DNA of 7,126 bases. Origin: Elusimicrobiota bacterium. Lineage in GTDB: Bacteria > Elusimicrobiota > Elusimicrobia > UBA1565 > UBA9628. Below the pieces are notes generated by a model that was given only the letters and a program-made list of their open reading frames with translations, searched no databases and was not told the origin of the DNA. Each line of letters starts with the position of its first letter. The stretch's first letter is position 1. The position numbers were made by a program, and so were the translations under genes. The stretch covers positions 1 through 7,126 of the forward strand of contig JAHFCD010000116.1 in NCBI GenBank assembly GCA_023249695.1, in the 5' to 3' direction. Below, piece after piece: positions 1 through 6,851 of this stretch.

Positions 1-2510
1 TCTTCACCAATCTCACCCGCAACCCTTACGTTTCCCAGATCGCCCTGCTGAACATCACGGCGGCGCTCGCCTTCGCGGCCTGGGCTGGGCGCGAGGCGCT
101 GCGCCCAGAGGGCGCGAGGCTGCCGAAGCTCCCGGTCGCCTGGCCTTTGGCCGGGGTCGTTCTCGTCTGGGGCGCGAGCTGGCTGCGCGCGTACTTTGGC
201 CACGTCGAATTCTACCGGCCGGCCATCGCCGCGGAGGGCGCGCGCGGCGCGATATTCCTGCTCGTCAACTGCCTGGCGGTGTTCTGGCTCGCCGCGACGG
301 CGGCCTCCGAGGACGAGGACTCCTCCGACGTCGAGCTCGGCCCTTGGATCGCCCTGGTTTGCTTTTGGGGACTGCTCTGGATCGCGTTCCCGGCGGCGCG
401 CACCCGCGTCGGCGCGCCCACCGAGGATTTCTTCCGCCTCGCGTGGGATCCGTACGGCGCGCTGGTGTGGGTCGCGGGCCTCGGCGCGGCCGGCTGGCTG
501 TGCCGACGCGGCCGCACGATCGATTACCTTCATCTGGCCTTCGCGACGGGCTTCCTCGCGTCGATGTACGGCGTGTGCCAGTACTTCAATTATGAGCTGG
601 TCTGGCCGAACGTCCTGAACCCCTACGGCGGTCGGGCGCTGTCGACCTTCGGCAACCCCAACTTCCTGTCGACGTACAACGCGGCGCTGATGCCCACCGC
701 CCTCGCTTTTTTCCTCGTCGAGAAGTCCACGGCGCGGCGCTGGACGTACGGCCTCCTGTTCCTGATCCTCGAGGCGACTTTGCTCGCGACGCTGACGCGC
801 TCGTCCTGGGGCGGAGCCGCGGTCGGCGTGGCGGCGCTCGCGCTGTCGCCGCGGCTGAGGGCTCGCCTTAAGGAGGAGCCGCGCGCCGTCGGCCTGCTGT
901 TCGGGCTCGCGGCGGCGCTCGCCCTCGGCTGGCCCTCGAGCACGATCTCGTCGGGCTACACGCCGACCTTTCTGGGCCGCCTGACCGAATTCTCGGCGAT
1001 CACCAAGCGCGACGGCTTCTACAGCCCGTGGCATCAGCGCGTGCTGATCTGGACCTCGGCGTGGATGATGGGCAACGAGTCGCCGCTGCTCGGGAAAGGC
1101 GCCGGGCTGTTCGAGCTGTTCTACCCGTTCCACCAAGGGAACCTCCTTCACGCCTACTCGTTCTACCACACCATGCGGACCCACGCGAACAACTCGCACA
1201 ACGAGATTCTCGAGGTGTTCTCGCAGACCGGCCTGCTCGGCCTCGGCGCTTTTTTCTGGCTCTGGACGACGTTCTTCGCCAGCGCCTGGCGCTGGATGAA
1301 GACGAAGGCGGGGGAGGACCCGGTCTGGCTCGGCGCCGTCGCCGGCGGCGCGGCCGTCCTCGCCGACAACCTCTTGAACGTGTCCCTGCATTTCGCGGTC
1401 CCCGCGTTCCTGTTCTGGTGGATCGCGGGAACGGCCATGGGGCGAGGCGCCCGGGAAGCGGCGCTGTTTCGGACCTGGTCGCCGTCCCTCCCGGCGCGCC
1501 GCCTCGCCGCCGGCGTTTTGATTTGCGCGAGCCTGTTCGCCGCGTGGTGGCAGGTGCGCTTCTGGGAGCGCGAGGTCTGGTACTTCGCGGGCTTCAAGGA
1601 GATTCGCCAGGGAAACATGCCCGCCGCGATCCGCTCGCTCGAGCGCTCGCGAGCCTGGGGCCCGCGCGAGGTGAATTCGATCTACGAGCTCGGCAACGCC
1701 TACGCGCGCTCGGGGCAGGCGGCCAAGGCCGCCGAGGCGTACGAAGGGGCGCTGGAGGCGAACGCCGGCTACGACGAGATCTATTTCAACCTCGGCACCG
1801 TCTACGCGTCCCAGCTTGGACGCCCCGAGAAGGCCGGCGGCTACTTCGAGACGGCGTGGGCGCTCAATCCGCTCTCGGAATCGGTGGTCAACGGCCTCAG
1901 CGCGTTCTACCTTCGCGATCACGTGAAGAACGGGGCCGCCGCCGCGGCGCTGCTCTCCGAGGCCGTGAAGATCTTCCCGCTCAACACGAACCACTGGAAC
2001 AACCTCGGGTATCTGCTGACGCTGCAGAAGCGTTGGGCCGACGCCGAGGCCATGTACACGCGCGCCGTCGAGATCTCGCCCGAGGCGCCGGTGCTCGAGC
2101 AAAACCTCCTCGCGGTCGCGCGCCAGTCGGGGCGGCCGAAGGCGGCGGTCCTGGACGATCTCTCGGAGCTGCGCTCCCTCGACGCGGACGTCTCGAAGGG
2201 GGACTGGTCCCAAAAATCGCTGAAGCGCGCCGCGGCCCTCGTGGCGCGCCGCCCGTCCTTCCTCAAGGCCCGATTCGTCTATGGCAGCCTGCTGCTCGCC
2301 AACGGGCGCGCGGCGGACGCCGCGGTCGAGCTCGAGGCGGTCGTGGCCCGCGACCGGGCCCGGTCGGCGCCGCGCGTCAATCTGGCCAACGCCTATCTGT
2401 CCTTAGGACGGCAGGCCGATGCGGAGGCGCAGCTGAGGGCCGCGCTGGCCCTCGAGCCCGGGAACGCCGGCATACGGGCCCGCCTGACCGCGATGGGGCG
2501 CGTTCCCTGA
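1..2510 (+). CDS. Wzy/WaaL/PglL-type O-antigen ligase-family membrane protein with C-terminal TPR domain (5' partial)
   Basis: The reading frame is open from the first complete codon (base 3) and reads FTNLTRNPYVSQIALLNIT before a hydrophobic stretch, so the gene starts upstream; the TTG at 147 is not a convincing start. About 835 residues are visible. Residues ~16-515 hold a dozen or more hydrophobic segments. Wzy_C-type motifs are FGNPNF (residues 216-221), LTRSSW (264-269), WHQRVLIW with a conserved-type Arg (343-350), and THANNSHNEIL (393-403), whose HNE resembles the catalytic periplasmic-loop region of WaaL/Wzy enzymes. Residues ~523-835 are TPR-like helix pairs (e.g. ELGNAYARSGQAAKAAEAYE), probably periplasmic. 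The family transfers or polymerises lipid-linked glycans (O-antigen ligase, polymerase, or pilin/protein oligosaccharyltransferase). TPR tails are common in uncharacterised members. The substrate cannot be decided; the neighbouring pilus-type operon makes protein glycosylation a reasonable inference only. The stop is TGA at 2508-2510. Confidence 0.85.
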   Translation, partial: FTNLTRNPYVSQIALLNITAALAFAAWAGREALRPEGARLPKLPVAWPLAGVVLVWGASWLRAYFGHVEFYRPAIAAEGARGAIFLLVNCLAVFWLAATAASEDEDSSDVELGPWIALVCFWGLLWIAFPAARTRVGAPTEDFFRLAWDPYGALVWVAGLGAAGWLCRRGRTIDYLHLAFATGFLASMYGVCQYFNYELVWPNVLNPYGGRALSTFGNPNFLSTYNAALMPTALAFFLVEKSTARRWTYGLLFLILEATLLATLTRSSWGGAAVGVAALALSPRLRARLKEEPRAVGLLFGLAAALALGWPSSTISSGYTPTFLGRLTEFSAITKRDGFYSPWHQRVLIWTSAWMMGNESPLLGKGAGLFELFYPFHQGNLLHAYSFYHTMRTHANNSHNEILEVFSQTGLLGLGAFFWLWTTFFASAWRWMKTKAGEDPVWLGAVAGGAAVLADNLLNVSLHFAVPAFLFWWIAGTAMGRGAREAALFRTWSPSLPARRLAAGVLICASLFAAWWQVRFWEREVWYFAGFKEIRQGNMPAAIRSLERSRAWGPREVNSIYELGNAYARSGQAAKAAEAYEGALEANAGYDEIYFNLGTVYASQLGRPEKAGGYFETAWALNPLSESVVNGLSAFYLRDHVKNGAAAAALLSEAVKIFPLNTNHWNNLGYLLTLQKRWADAEAMYTRAVEISPEAPVLEQNLLAVARQSGRPKAAVLDDLSELRSLDADVSKGDWSQKSLKRAAALVARRPSFLKARFVYGSLLLANGRAADAAVELEAVVARDRARSAPRVNLANAYLSLGRQADAEAQLRAALALEPGNAGIRARLTAMGRVP

Positions 2511-2530
2511 TCGGCGTCCACGGCCGGCCC

Positions 2531-2580
2531 GGATTAAATTTGCGTAATAATTCAGCAATCGGGTTCCATTATGATTCAGC
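2531..2580 (+). promoter_or_regulatory. AT-rich probable promoter region ahead of the pilus-type operon
   Basis: Only 18 of these 50 bases are G or C, in a window that is otherwise strongly GC-rich. This lies in the 113-base gap between the ligase stop and the next gene. TATGAT at 2570-2575 is a near-consensus sigma-70 -10 box. It would place transcription start near 2582 and leave a leader of about 42 nt before the TTG start at 2624. No good -35 hexamer sits 15-19 bases upstream (17-base spacing gives ATAATT), so the call is weak, or an activator may be needed. No hairpin-plus-T-run terminator for the upstream gene is seen in the gap. Confidence 0.4.
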
Positions 2581-2623
2581 TTGTCCGGGAGAACCACGCC
2601 TGGGAACTCGTTATTTAGCGCCT

Positions 2624-4633
2624 TTGAAGAACATCGCCCTGATCGCCGCCTTATTGCTCAGCCTCGCGAGCCCTCTCGTCCGCGCCCAATCGGGCGAGGA
2701 GAGCGGCGGAGGGGGGCTGAGCCGTCCGATGCGCATCGCCGTGCATTTCTACGAAAACGGCGAGGACATCCAGGCGATGGACCGGTTCATGGAAATCCTG
2801 ACGAAGGGCGATCCGTCCGAGCGCTCGATGGCCAACGAATACATCAATCTGATCACGCATCGCATGAACTCCTCGGGAGGCGCGGGGGGCGCCCCGGCGC
2901 CGAAGGCCGGCGTGACCGTCAACGAGCTCGTCAACGGCAACGCGGCGAGCCCGATCAAGCGCGCCGATCCGGCCGCGTCCGAGGTGATCACCGAGGTCGA
3001 AGCCAACCCCTCCTCGAGAGGATCCCGCTTCGACGCGATCGACGACGAGACCGCCCGTTCCAAGGCGCGCAAGAAGACCGCGCCGGCGCGAGCGCGCGCC
3101 GACGACATGCCGTCGGCGAACAAGGCCTTGATGCGCAAGGAAATCCGCGCCCGCCTGCGCAGCGCCGTGGAGAAGAGCCTCGTCGACATCAAATCGATCG
3201 AAGGCGTGCGCGTCGTCATGCGCGAGAACGGCGACCCCGAGGCGATCGGCATTCCCGCTCCCCTGCTGTTCCAGACCGGCATCGCGTTCCAGACCGGCGC
3301 GTCCAAGATCCTCGATCCGCTGACGAAGCTCGTGTTCGCGCTCGGCACGACCCAGGCCGTGATCCTGCCGGAAGGCACGGTCGTCGGCGACGCGAAGGTC
3401 ATGGACATGCGCCGCACTATGGGAATCTCGGCCCACCTCTTCAACGCGGGCGTCGCGCCGCCCCGCGTGCGCGTCAATCTCCTGAACACGCAGGTGGACA
3501 TTCCGAAGGGGCTCATGGACTTCAAGGGCGTCGTCATCGTGTTCGTGTACAACCAGCCGCTGAACCTCGTCGTGGAGAGCGCGGTCGGCGACGAGCTCGG
3601 ACCGCCCATCTCGCTCGGCGTCTATCCGCCCTCGTTCCGGCCCGCGCGCGGTCAGGGCGTCATCATCGAATTCTCCGTGTCCGACCCGCCCGCCGGGCTC
3701 GTGTCCTGGAAGTTCCAGCTCCTGCAGCCGTCCTCGGACGGCGCCGAGCTGGCGCCGCTTCAGGACGTCGTCGGCGGCGGCCCCGTGTTCCACCAGATTT
3801 TCTGGAACGGCAAACAGAACTACTTCGGCGAGACGCTGGCGGCCGGCCGCTACGAGTGCGTGCTGACGGCGATGGACGCGAAGAACCGCCAGCGGTCGGT
3901 GCACCGCTGGATCCAGGTACTCGACGACGGCGCCTCCGAAAAGCTTCTCGCCGACAAGGCTCCGGCCGACGCCGCGAAGAGCGCGTCCGGCGCGACGGCC
4001 TCCGAGGCCGCCGCCGCTCCGCCCAAGAGCACGGCCGCCGCTCCGCTGGCCCCCAGCGCCGACATGGCCGGCGCCGCCGAGAAGCCTCTCGTTTCCGGCG
4101 TGGCGGCCGCGGCCCAGGCCGTCGAGGTCCAGCCCGGCGCCTCCTCGGCGCGCAGCAAGCGCCAGGTCGTCAAGCGCCCCGTCCGCGGCAAGAAGGCGGG
4201 CAAGGGCGACAAAGGCAAGGCCGCGCGCGTGACCGAGCCGAAGGTCGCCGCGGCGCCGGCTCAGGAAGAGGCGCCGGAGGAAGCTCCCGAGCCCGCCCCG
4301 GAAAAGAAGCCGACGAAGGCCGGGAACAAGCCGGCGGCCACGGAATGGGCCCTGAATTTCAATAAAGGGACGTACCAGCTGACCGCCGCGTCCGAGAAGC
4401 TGCTCGCCACCGCGGCGGCGGCGGTGCCCGCGCATCCGCTCGAGAGCCTCAAGGTGACCGGGCACAGCGCGGCCGAGGAGCCCGAAGGCGCCGCGCTCGC
4501 CGACAAGCGCGCGAAGATGGTCGCCGGCATCCTCGTCAACCGCTATCAGGTGGACTCCAAGAAAATCTTCATGAGCTCCGGCGCGTCCGGCGCCGGCACG
4601 AAGGTCGATCTCGCGTTCGCGAGGACCGAATGA
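2624..4633 (+). CDS. Secreted protein with two OmpA-like domains flanking a FlgD-like Ig domain
   Basis: 669 residues from a TTG start at 2624. That start gives a clean Sec signal peptide: MKN, a hydrophobic core (residues 4-18), and V-R-A before Q22. There is no in-frame ATG or GTG nearby and only a poor Shine-Dalgarno, so the start is inferred from the signal peptide. Residues 35-82 form a TPR-like helix pair, followed by a charged linker. Residues ~193-312 resemble a degenerate OmpA/MotB fold (LLFQTGIAFQTGASKIL, then an Arg-rich helix RRTMGISAHLFNAGV). Residues ~325-434 resemble a FlgD-type Ig domain (W394-N-G, then FGETLAAGRYECVLTAMDA). Residues ~436-572 are an Ala/Pro/Lys/Glu low-complexity linker. 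Residues 574-669 are an OmpA C-like domain (VTGH, KRAKMVAGILVNRYQVDSKKI). The likely location is the periplasm, possibly bound to peptidoglycan or outer membrane. Its 4-base ATGA overlap with the PilM-PilN gene implies a role with that complex. I do not recognise a named family; the domain calls in the first half are weaker than the last one. Confidence 0.8.
   Translation: MKNIALIAALLLSLASPLVRAQSGEESGGGGLSRPMRIAVHFYENGEDIQAMDRFMEILTKGDPSERSMANEYINLITHRMNSSGGAGGAPAPKAGVTVNELVNGNAASPIKRADPAASEVITEVEANPSSRGSRFDAIDDETARSKARKKTAPARARADDMPSANKALMRKEIRARLRSAVEKSLVDIKSIEGVRVVMRENGDPEAIGIPAPLLFQTGIAFQTGASKILDPLTKLVFALGTTQAVILPEGTVVGDAKVMDMRRTMGISAHLFNAGVAPPRVRVNLLNTQVDIPKGLMDFKGVVIVFVYNQPLNLVVESAVGDELGPPISLGVYPPSFRPARGQGVIIEFSVSDPPAGLVSWKFQLLQPSSDGAELAPLQDVVGGGPVFHQIFWNGKQNYFGETLAAGRYECVLTAMDAKNRQRSVHRWIQVLDDGASEKLLADKAPADAAKSASGATASEAAAAPPKSTAAAPLAPSADMAGAAEKPLVSGVAAAAQAVEVQPGASSARSKRQVVKRPVRGKKAGKGDKGKAARVTEPKVAAAPAQEEAPEEAPEPAPEKKPTKAGNKPAATEWALNFNKGTYQLTAASEKLLATAAAAVPAHPLESLKVTGHSAAEEPEGAALADKRAKMVAGILVNRYQVDSKKIFMSSGASGAGTKVDLAFARTE
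4621..4625 (+). promoter_or_regulatory. Ribosome binding site for the PilM-PilN fusion gene
   Basis: GAGGA lies four bases before the ATG at 4630, inside the last codons of the preceding gene. It supports this start and the ATGA (4630-4633) stop/start overlap typical of translational coupling. Confidence 0.6.
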
Positions 4634-6261
4634 GCGCCAAGATCGACCAGCTGATCGACACCTTGGCCTTCGGCAAGGCCAAGCCGTTGACCGGCCCCTG
4701 CCTCGGCTTGTACCTGAGCCCGGAGACCTTGTACATCGCCGAGACGAAGCCGGGGAAGAGCGGCGCCATGACCGTCGAGCATCTCGTGCGCATCCCGATT
4801 CCGCCCGAGGGCAAGGCGGCCAGCGGCACCATGACGATGGGCACCGATTTCCTCGCCGATCCGGTCAAGGTCGGGGGGCTGATACGCCAGTCCATGTCCT
4901 CGATCCGGTGGAACTCGAAGAACGTGGTCGTTTCCCTCTCGCACCACCTGGGGCTGCTGCGCTATTTCCCGATGCCCGTGATGGATCGGCGCTTCCTCGC
5001 CACGTCGGTGCCGATCGAGGCCAAGAAATACATCCCGATCCCGTTCGACGCTTTGGCTCACGACTTCCAGGCGGAGTCGATGCCTCCCGACGCGGCCGGC
5101 AAGGCGCGCCTCGGCGTCCTGATCGCGGTCACGCAGAACAAGAACCTCGCGAATATCTCGGGCCTGCTGACGACCCTCGGGCTGAACCTGATCGGGCTTG
5201 AGGTCGCGCCCTGCTCGGTGCTGCGCCTCTGGCAGACCGTCGATCCCGCCAAGGGAGCGGCGCCCTTCGTGCAGGCCCACTTCGACGGCGGCAACGTCCG
5301 CATCATGATCTGCGACCGCGGCCTGCCCGTCTTCTTCCGCGAAGTGTTCATGGGTCCCGCGGCCTCCGTCGCCGACCAGCGGAAAGTGGACATGACGGGC
5401 TGCCTTTCCTTCGCCCAGAAGCAGCTCGGGCTGACCGGCATTTCCAAGATCAAGCTCAGCGGCACTCCGGCGACGCTCGGGCCGTGGAAGGACGCGTTCG
5501 CCGCGGAGACCGGCGTGCCCGTGGAGATTCAGGACACCGCGAGCCTTCTGCAGATCAAGGGCGGGGATTGGGGCGGATACGCCGCCATCGGCGCGTCCAT
5601 GCGCTCGGCCGTTTCCTCGACGGTCACGATCGACCTGGCGACGACGGACCGGGTCGGAGTCGACGAGCGCCAGGTCGCGCGGGACATCATCATCCTCGGC
5701 ATGGCGGTCTCGACGCTCATCGCGGGCGTCGGCATTTTCCAGACGACGACCTACAGCCAGCGAGCCAAGGAGCTGGACAACTACACCGTGGACGCGGAGG
5801 TGAAGGCCGCGCTCCAGGGCCTGCAGCCCGCCGATATCGAAACCAAGCTGGCCGACATGAGGGATCAGCTCGCGCGCCTGAGCGGGGTCACCGGCCCCGG
5901 ACGCCAGGTCCTTTCGCCCATCCTGCGGCAGATCGTGGAGCTCATGCCGGAGACCATGTGGCTGACCAAGGTCACCGCGTCCAATCCCCTGGCCAGCGAG
6001 AAGGGCGGAATGGAGATCAGCCTTCGCGGCCGCGTCCGCGGCGCCACGGGCGCCGAGGAGCAGGATACGGCCTTCCAGTTCAAGGAGATCCTGCTCCGCG
6101 ACCCGAAGCTCGGGCCGCTGTTCGACGTGCAGATTTCAGTGCAAGGAAAAGCGGCCGCGCCGGACCTGTCCGGCGGCGGCCTCGATCCCGAGGCGCTCGC
6201 GCGCAAGCTCGAAGACCGGACGGAATTCATCATCGAACTGAAAGCGAAGGGGAAATCCTAA
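4630..6261 (+). CDS. PilM-PilN fusion protein (GspL-like architecture), T4P/T2SS alignment subcomplex
   Basis: 543 residues, about the sum of a PilM (~350) and a PilN (~200). Residues ~23-325 are the actin-like PilM half: LGLYLSPETLYIAE aligns with the first phosphate loop, VPIEAKKYIPIPFDALAHDFQ (127-147) is a strong PilM signature, VLIAVTQ (163-169) and GLNLIGLEV follow, FDGGNVRIMI (218-227) is the second loop, FFREVFMG (235-242) follows, and GYAAIGASMR (316-325) closes the fold. TIDLATTDR (333-341) sits where PilN's PilM-docking INLLP peptide would be. A membrane segment spans ~353-371, a short coiled coil ~376-418, and a ferredoxin-like PilN periplasmic domain ~428-540 (LMPETMWLTKVTAS, then an EIS strand, helix, FDVQISV, and final FIIELKAK). 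The canonical Asp residues of both phosphate loops are missing (Tyr and His at the aligned sites), so ATP binding is doubtful. The gene overlaps the upstream gene by 4 bases and the next by 1 (TAATG). The PilM assignment is firm; T4P versus T2SS-like use is open. Confidence 0.9.
   Translation: MSAKIDQLIDTLAFGKAKPLTGPCLGLYLSPETLYIAETKPGKSGAMTVEHLVRIPIPPEGKAASGTMTMGTDFLADPVKVGGLIRQSMSSIRWNSKNVVVSLSHHLGLLRYFPMPVMDRRFLATSVPIEAKKYIPIPFDALAHDFQAESMPPDAAGKARLGVLIAVTQNKNLANISGLLTTLGLNLIGLEVAPCSVLRLWQTVDPAKGAAPFVQAHFDGGNVRIMICDRGLPVFFREVFMGPAASVADQRKVDMTGCLSFAQKQLGLTGISKIKLSGTPATLGPWKDAFAAETGVPVEIQDTASLLQIKGGDWGGYAAIGASMRSAVSSTVTIDLATTDRVGVDERQVARDIIILGMAVSTLIAGVGIFQTTTYSQRAKELDNYTVDAEVKAALQGLQPADIETKLADMRDQLARLSGVTGPGRQVLSPILRQIVELMPETMWLTKVTASNPLASEKGGMEISLRGRVRGATGAEEQDTAFQFKEILLRDPKLGPLFDVQISVQGKAAAPDLSGGGLDPEALARKLEDRTEFIIELKAKGKS
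6248..6253 (+). promoter_or_regulatory. Ribosome binding site for the pilO-like gene
   Basis: AGGGGA ends seven bases before the ATG at 6261, within the last codons of the PilM-PilN gene. It supports the TAATG start over any internal start. Confidence 0.65.
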
Positions 6262-6851
6262 TGGCCGGCAAAGACATCGACATTCAGGTCTACCTGAACG
6301 CGGTCAAGGCCGAGGGCGAACTGCTCCTCAATACGATCCGCCACAAAGGCGCCAAGCGGTTCGGCAAGGCGTTCGGGATCAGCGCGCTGCTGATCGCGGC
6401 CGCTTACTTCGGGATCTACAAGCCGCCGCAGGACAAGATCTCCCGCCTGCAGAGGGAGATCGACGCGGCCCGCGCGATGTCGGAATCCGGCGCCGCGTAC
6501 CAGGAGCTGCGCACCCAACTGATCGGCTCTTATGGGACTTTGCCGCAATTGAAGGACCAGGCGCAGTGGCTCTCGAACGCGATGATCGACTCGCTGCGCG
6601 CCGATAGCCTGACGCCGGAGCTGTTCCGCCCCGTCATCGAGTCGGAGAGCAGCGGCATCATCTTTCAAACCTCGACCGTCCAGCTCACGGTCAAGTTCAA
6701 CGAAGTCTACATCTGGCTCATGCGCCTCGAGGGCGCGACGCCGCTGATGCACGTCAGCAATCTCGAGGTCACGAAGAAGCCCGACATGATGGGCTGGAAC
6801 GTCGTGTCCGCCTCGGTGATGACCGCGATCCCAAAAAAGAGGCTGAACTGA
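6261..6851 (+). CDS. pilO: PilO-like inner-membrane alignment protein
   Basis: 196 residues, close to the usual PilO length (~200). A short cytoplasmic N-terminus with basic residues (HKGAKRFGK, 28-36) precedes one membrane segment (~37-53). A coiled-coil stretch follows (PPQDKISRLQREIDAARAM, 55-73). The periplasmic half (~120-190) has the order expected of the PilO ferredoxin-like fold: a strand TVQLTVKF, the helix VYIWLMRLEGA, and strands VSNLEVTK and WNVVSASVMTA. PilO normally forms a heterodimer with PilN, linking the PilM/ATPase side to PilP and the secretin. Position directly after the PilM-PilN gene strongly supports the call; sequence alone is divergent, and GspM of T2SS is the alternative. 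The start overlaps the previous stop by one base. The stop TGA at 6849-6851 overlaps the next ATG by one base, and a slippery heptamer lies just before it. Confidence 0.8.
   Translation: MAGKDIDIQVYLNAVKAEGELLLNTIRHKGAKRFGKAFGISALLIAAAYFGIYKPPQDKISRLQREIDAARAMSESGAAYQELRTQLIGSYGTLPQLKDQAQWLSNAMIDSLRADSLTPELFRPVIESESSGIIFQTSTVQLTVKFNEVYIWLMRLEGATPLMHVSNLEVTKKPDMMGWNVVSASVMTAIPKKRLN
6833..6839 (+). other. Candidate -1 ribosomal frameshift heptamer (A AAA AAG)
   Basis: The pilO-like codons read ccA AAA AAG, the X XXY YYZ phasing of the dnaX-type slippery site, four codons before the stop (AGG CTG AAC TGA). After a -1 slip the next codons are GAG GCT GAA CTG ATG GCC, which enter the downstream gene at its own ATG (6851) in frame. 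The CCA here is the only one among eight proline codons of the gene. A possible 5-bp GC stem (GGCCG 6853-6857 with CGGCC 6877-6881) lies 13 bases downstream, farther than usual for a stimulator. This could also be chance created by the A-rich ribosome binding site of the next gene. Confidence 0.35.
6837..6842 (+). promoter_or_regulatory. Ribosome binding site for the downstream membrane-protein gene
   Basis: AAGAGG ends eight bases before the ATG at 6851. It supports independent initiation at the TGATG overlap and partly overlaps the slippery heptamer. Confidence 0.55.

Noticed and set aside
706..1256. T-runs (near 707-712 and 1250-1255) as slippery or termination sites
   Set aside because: They encode Phe codons in membrane segments. 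No alternative frame leads to a gene, and no hairpin precedes them.
2508..2540. GC-rich palindrome GGCCGGCC followed by AT-rich bases as a terminator for the ligase gene
   Set aside because: The palindrome leaves no proper loop, and there is no run of T residues after it.
2531..2543. Sigma-54 promoter-like GG...TTTGC in the spacer
   Set aside because: The GG (2531-2532) and GC (2542-2543) are separated by 9 bases, while sigma-54 requires 10, and the -24 element TGGC is not present.
1028..2623. Long open stretch in frame 2, upstream of and in frame with the OmpA-like gene
   Set aside because: It lies inside the well-supported ligase gene. Its translation is Arg/Gly/Pro-rich with no domain pattern, typical of a GC-rich shadow frame, and the true start with a signal peptide is at 2624.
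2651..4465. 604-codon open frame on the - strand opposite the OmpA-like gene
   Set aside because: Its composition is Arg/Gly/Leu/His-rich low complexity with no recognisable motif. It is antisense to a gene with a clear signal peptide and domain signatures, so it is a GC-rich shadow.
5484..6260. Frame-3 extension upstream of the PilO-like gene
   Set aside because: Translation before 6261 is Arg-rich noise overlapping the PilN domain. The ATG at 6261 has a good ribosome binding site and gives a PilO-length protein.
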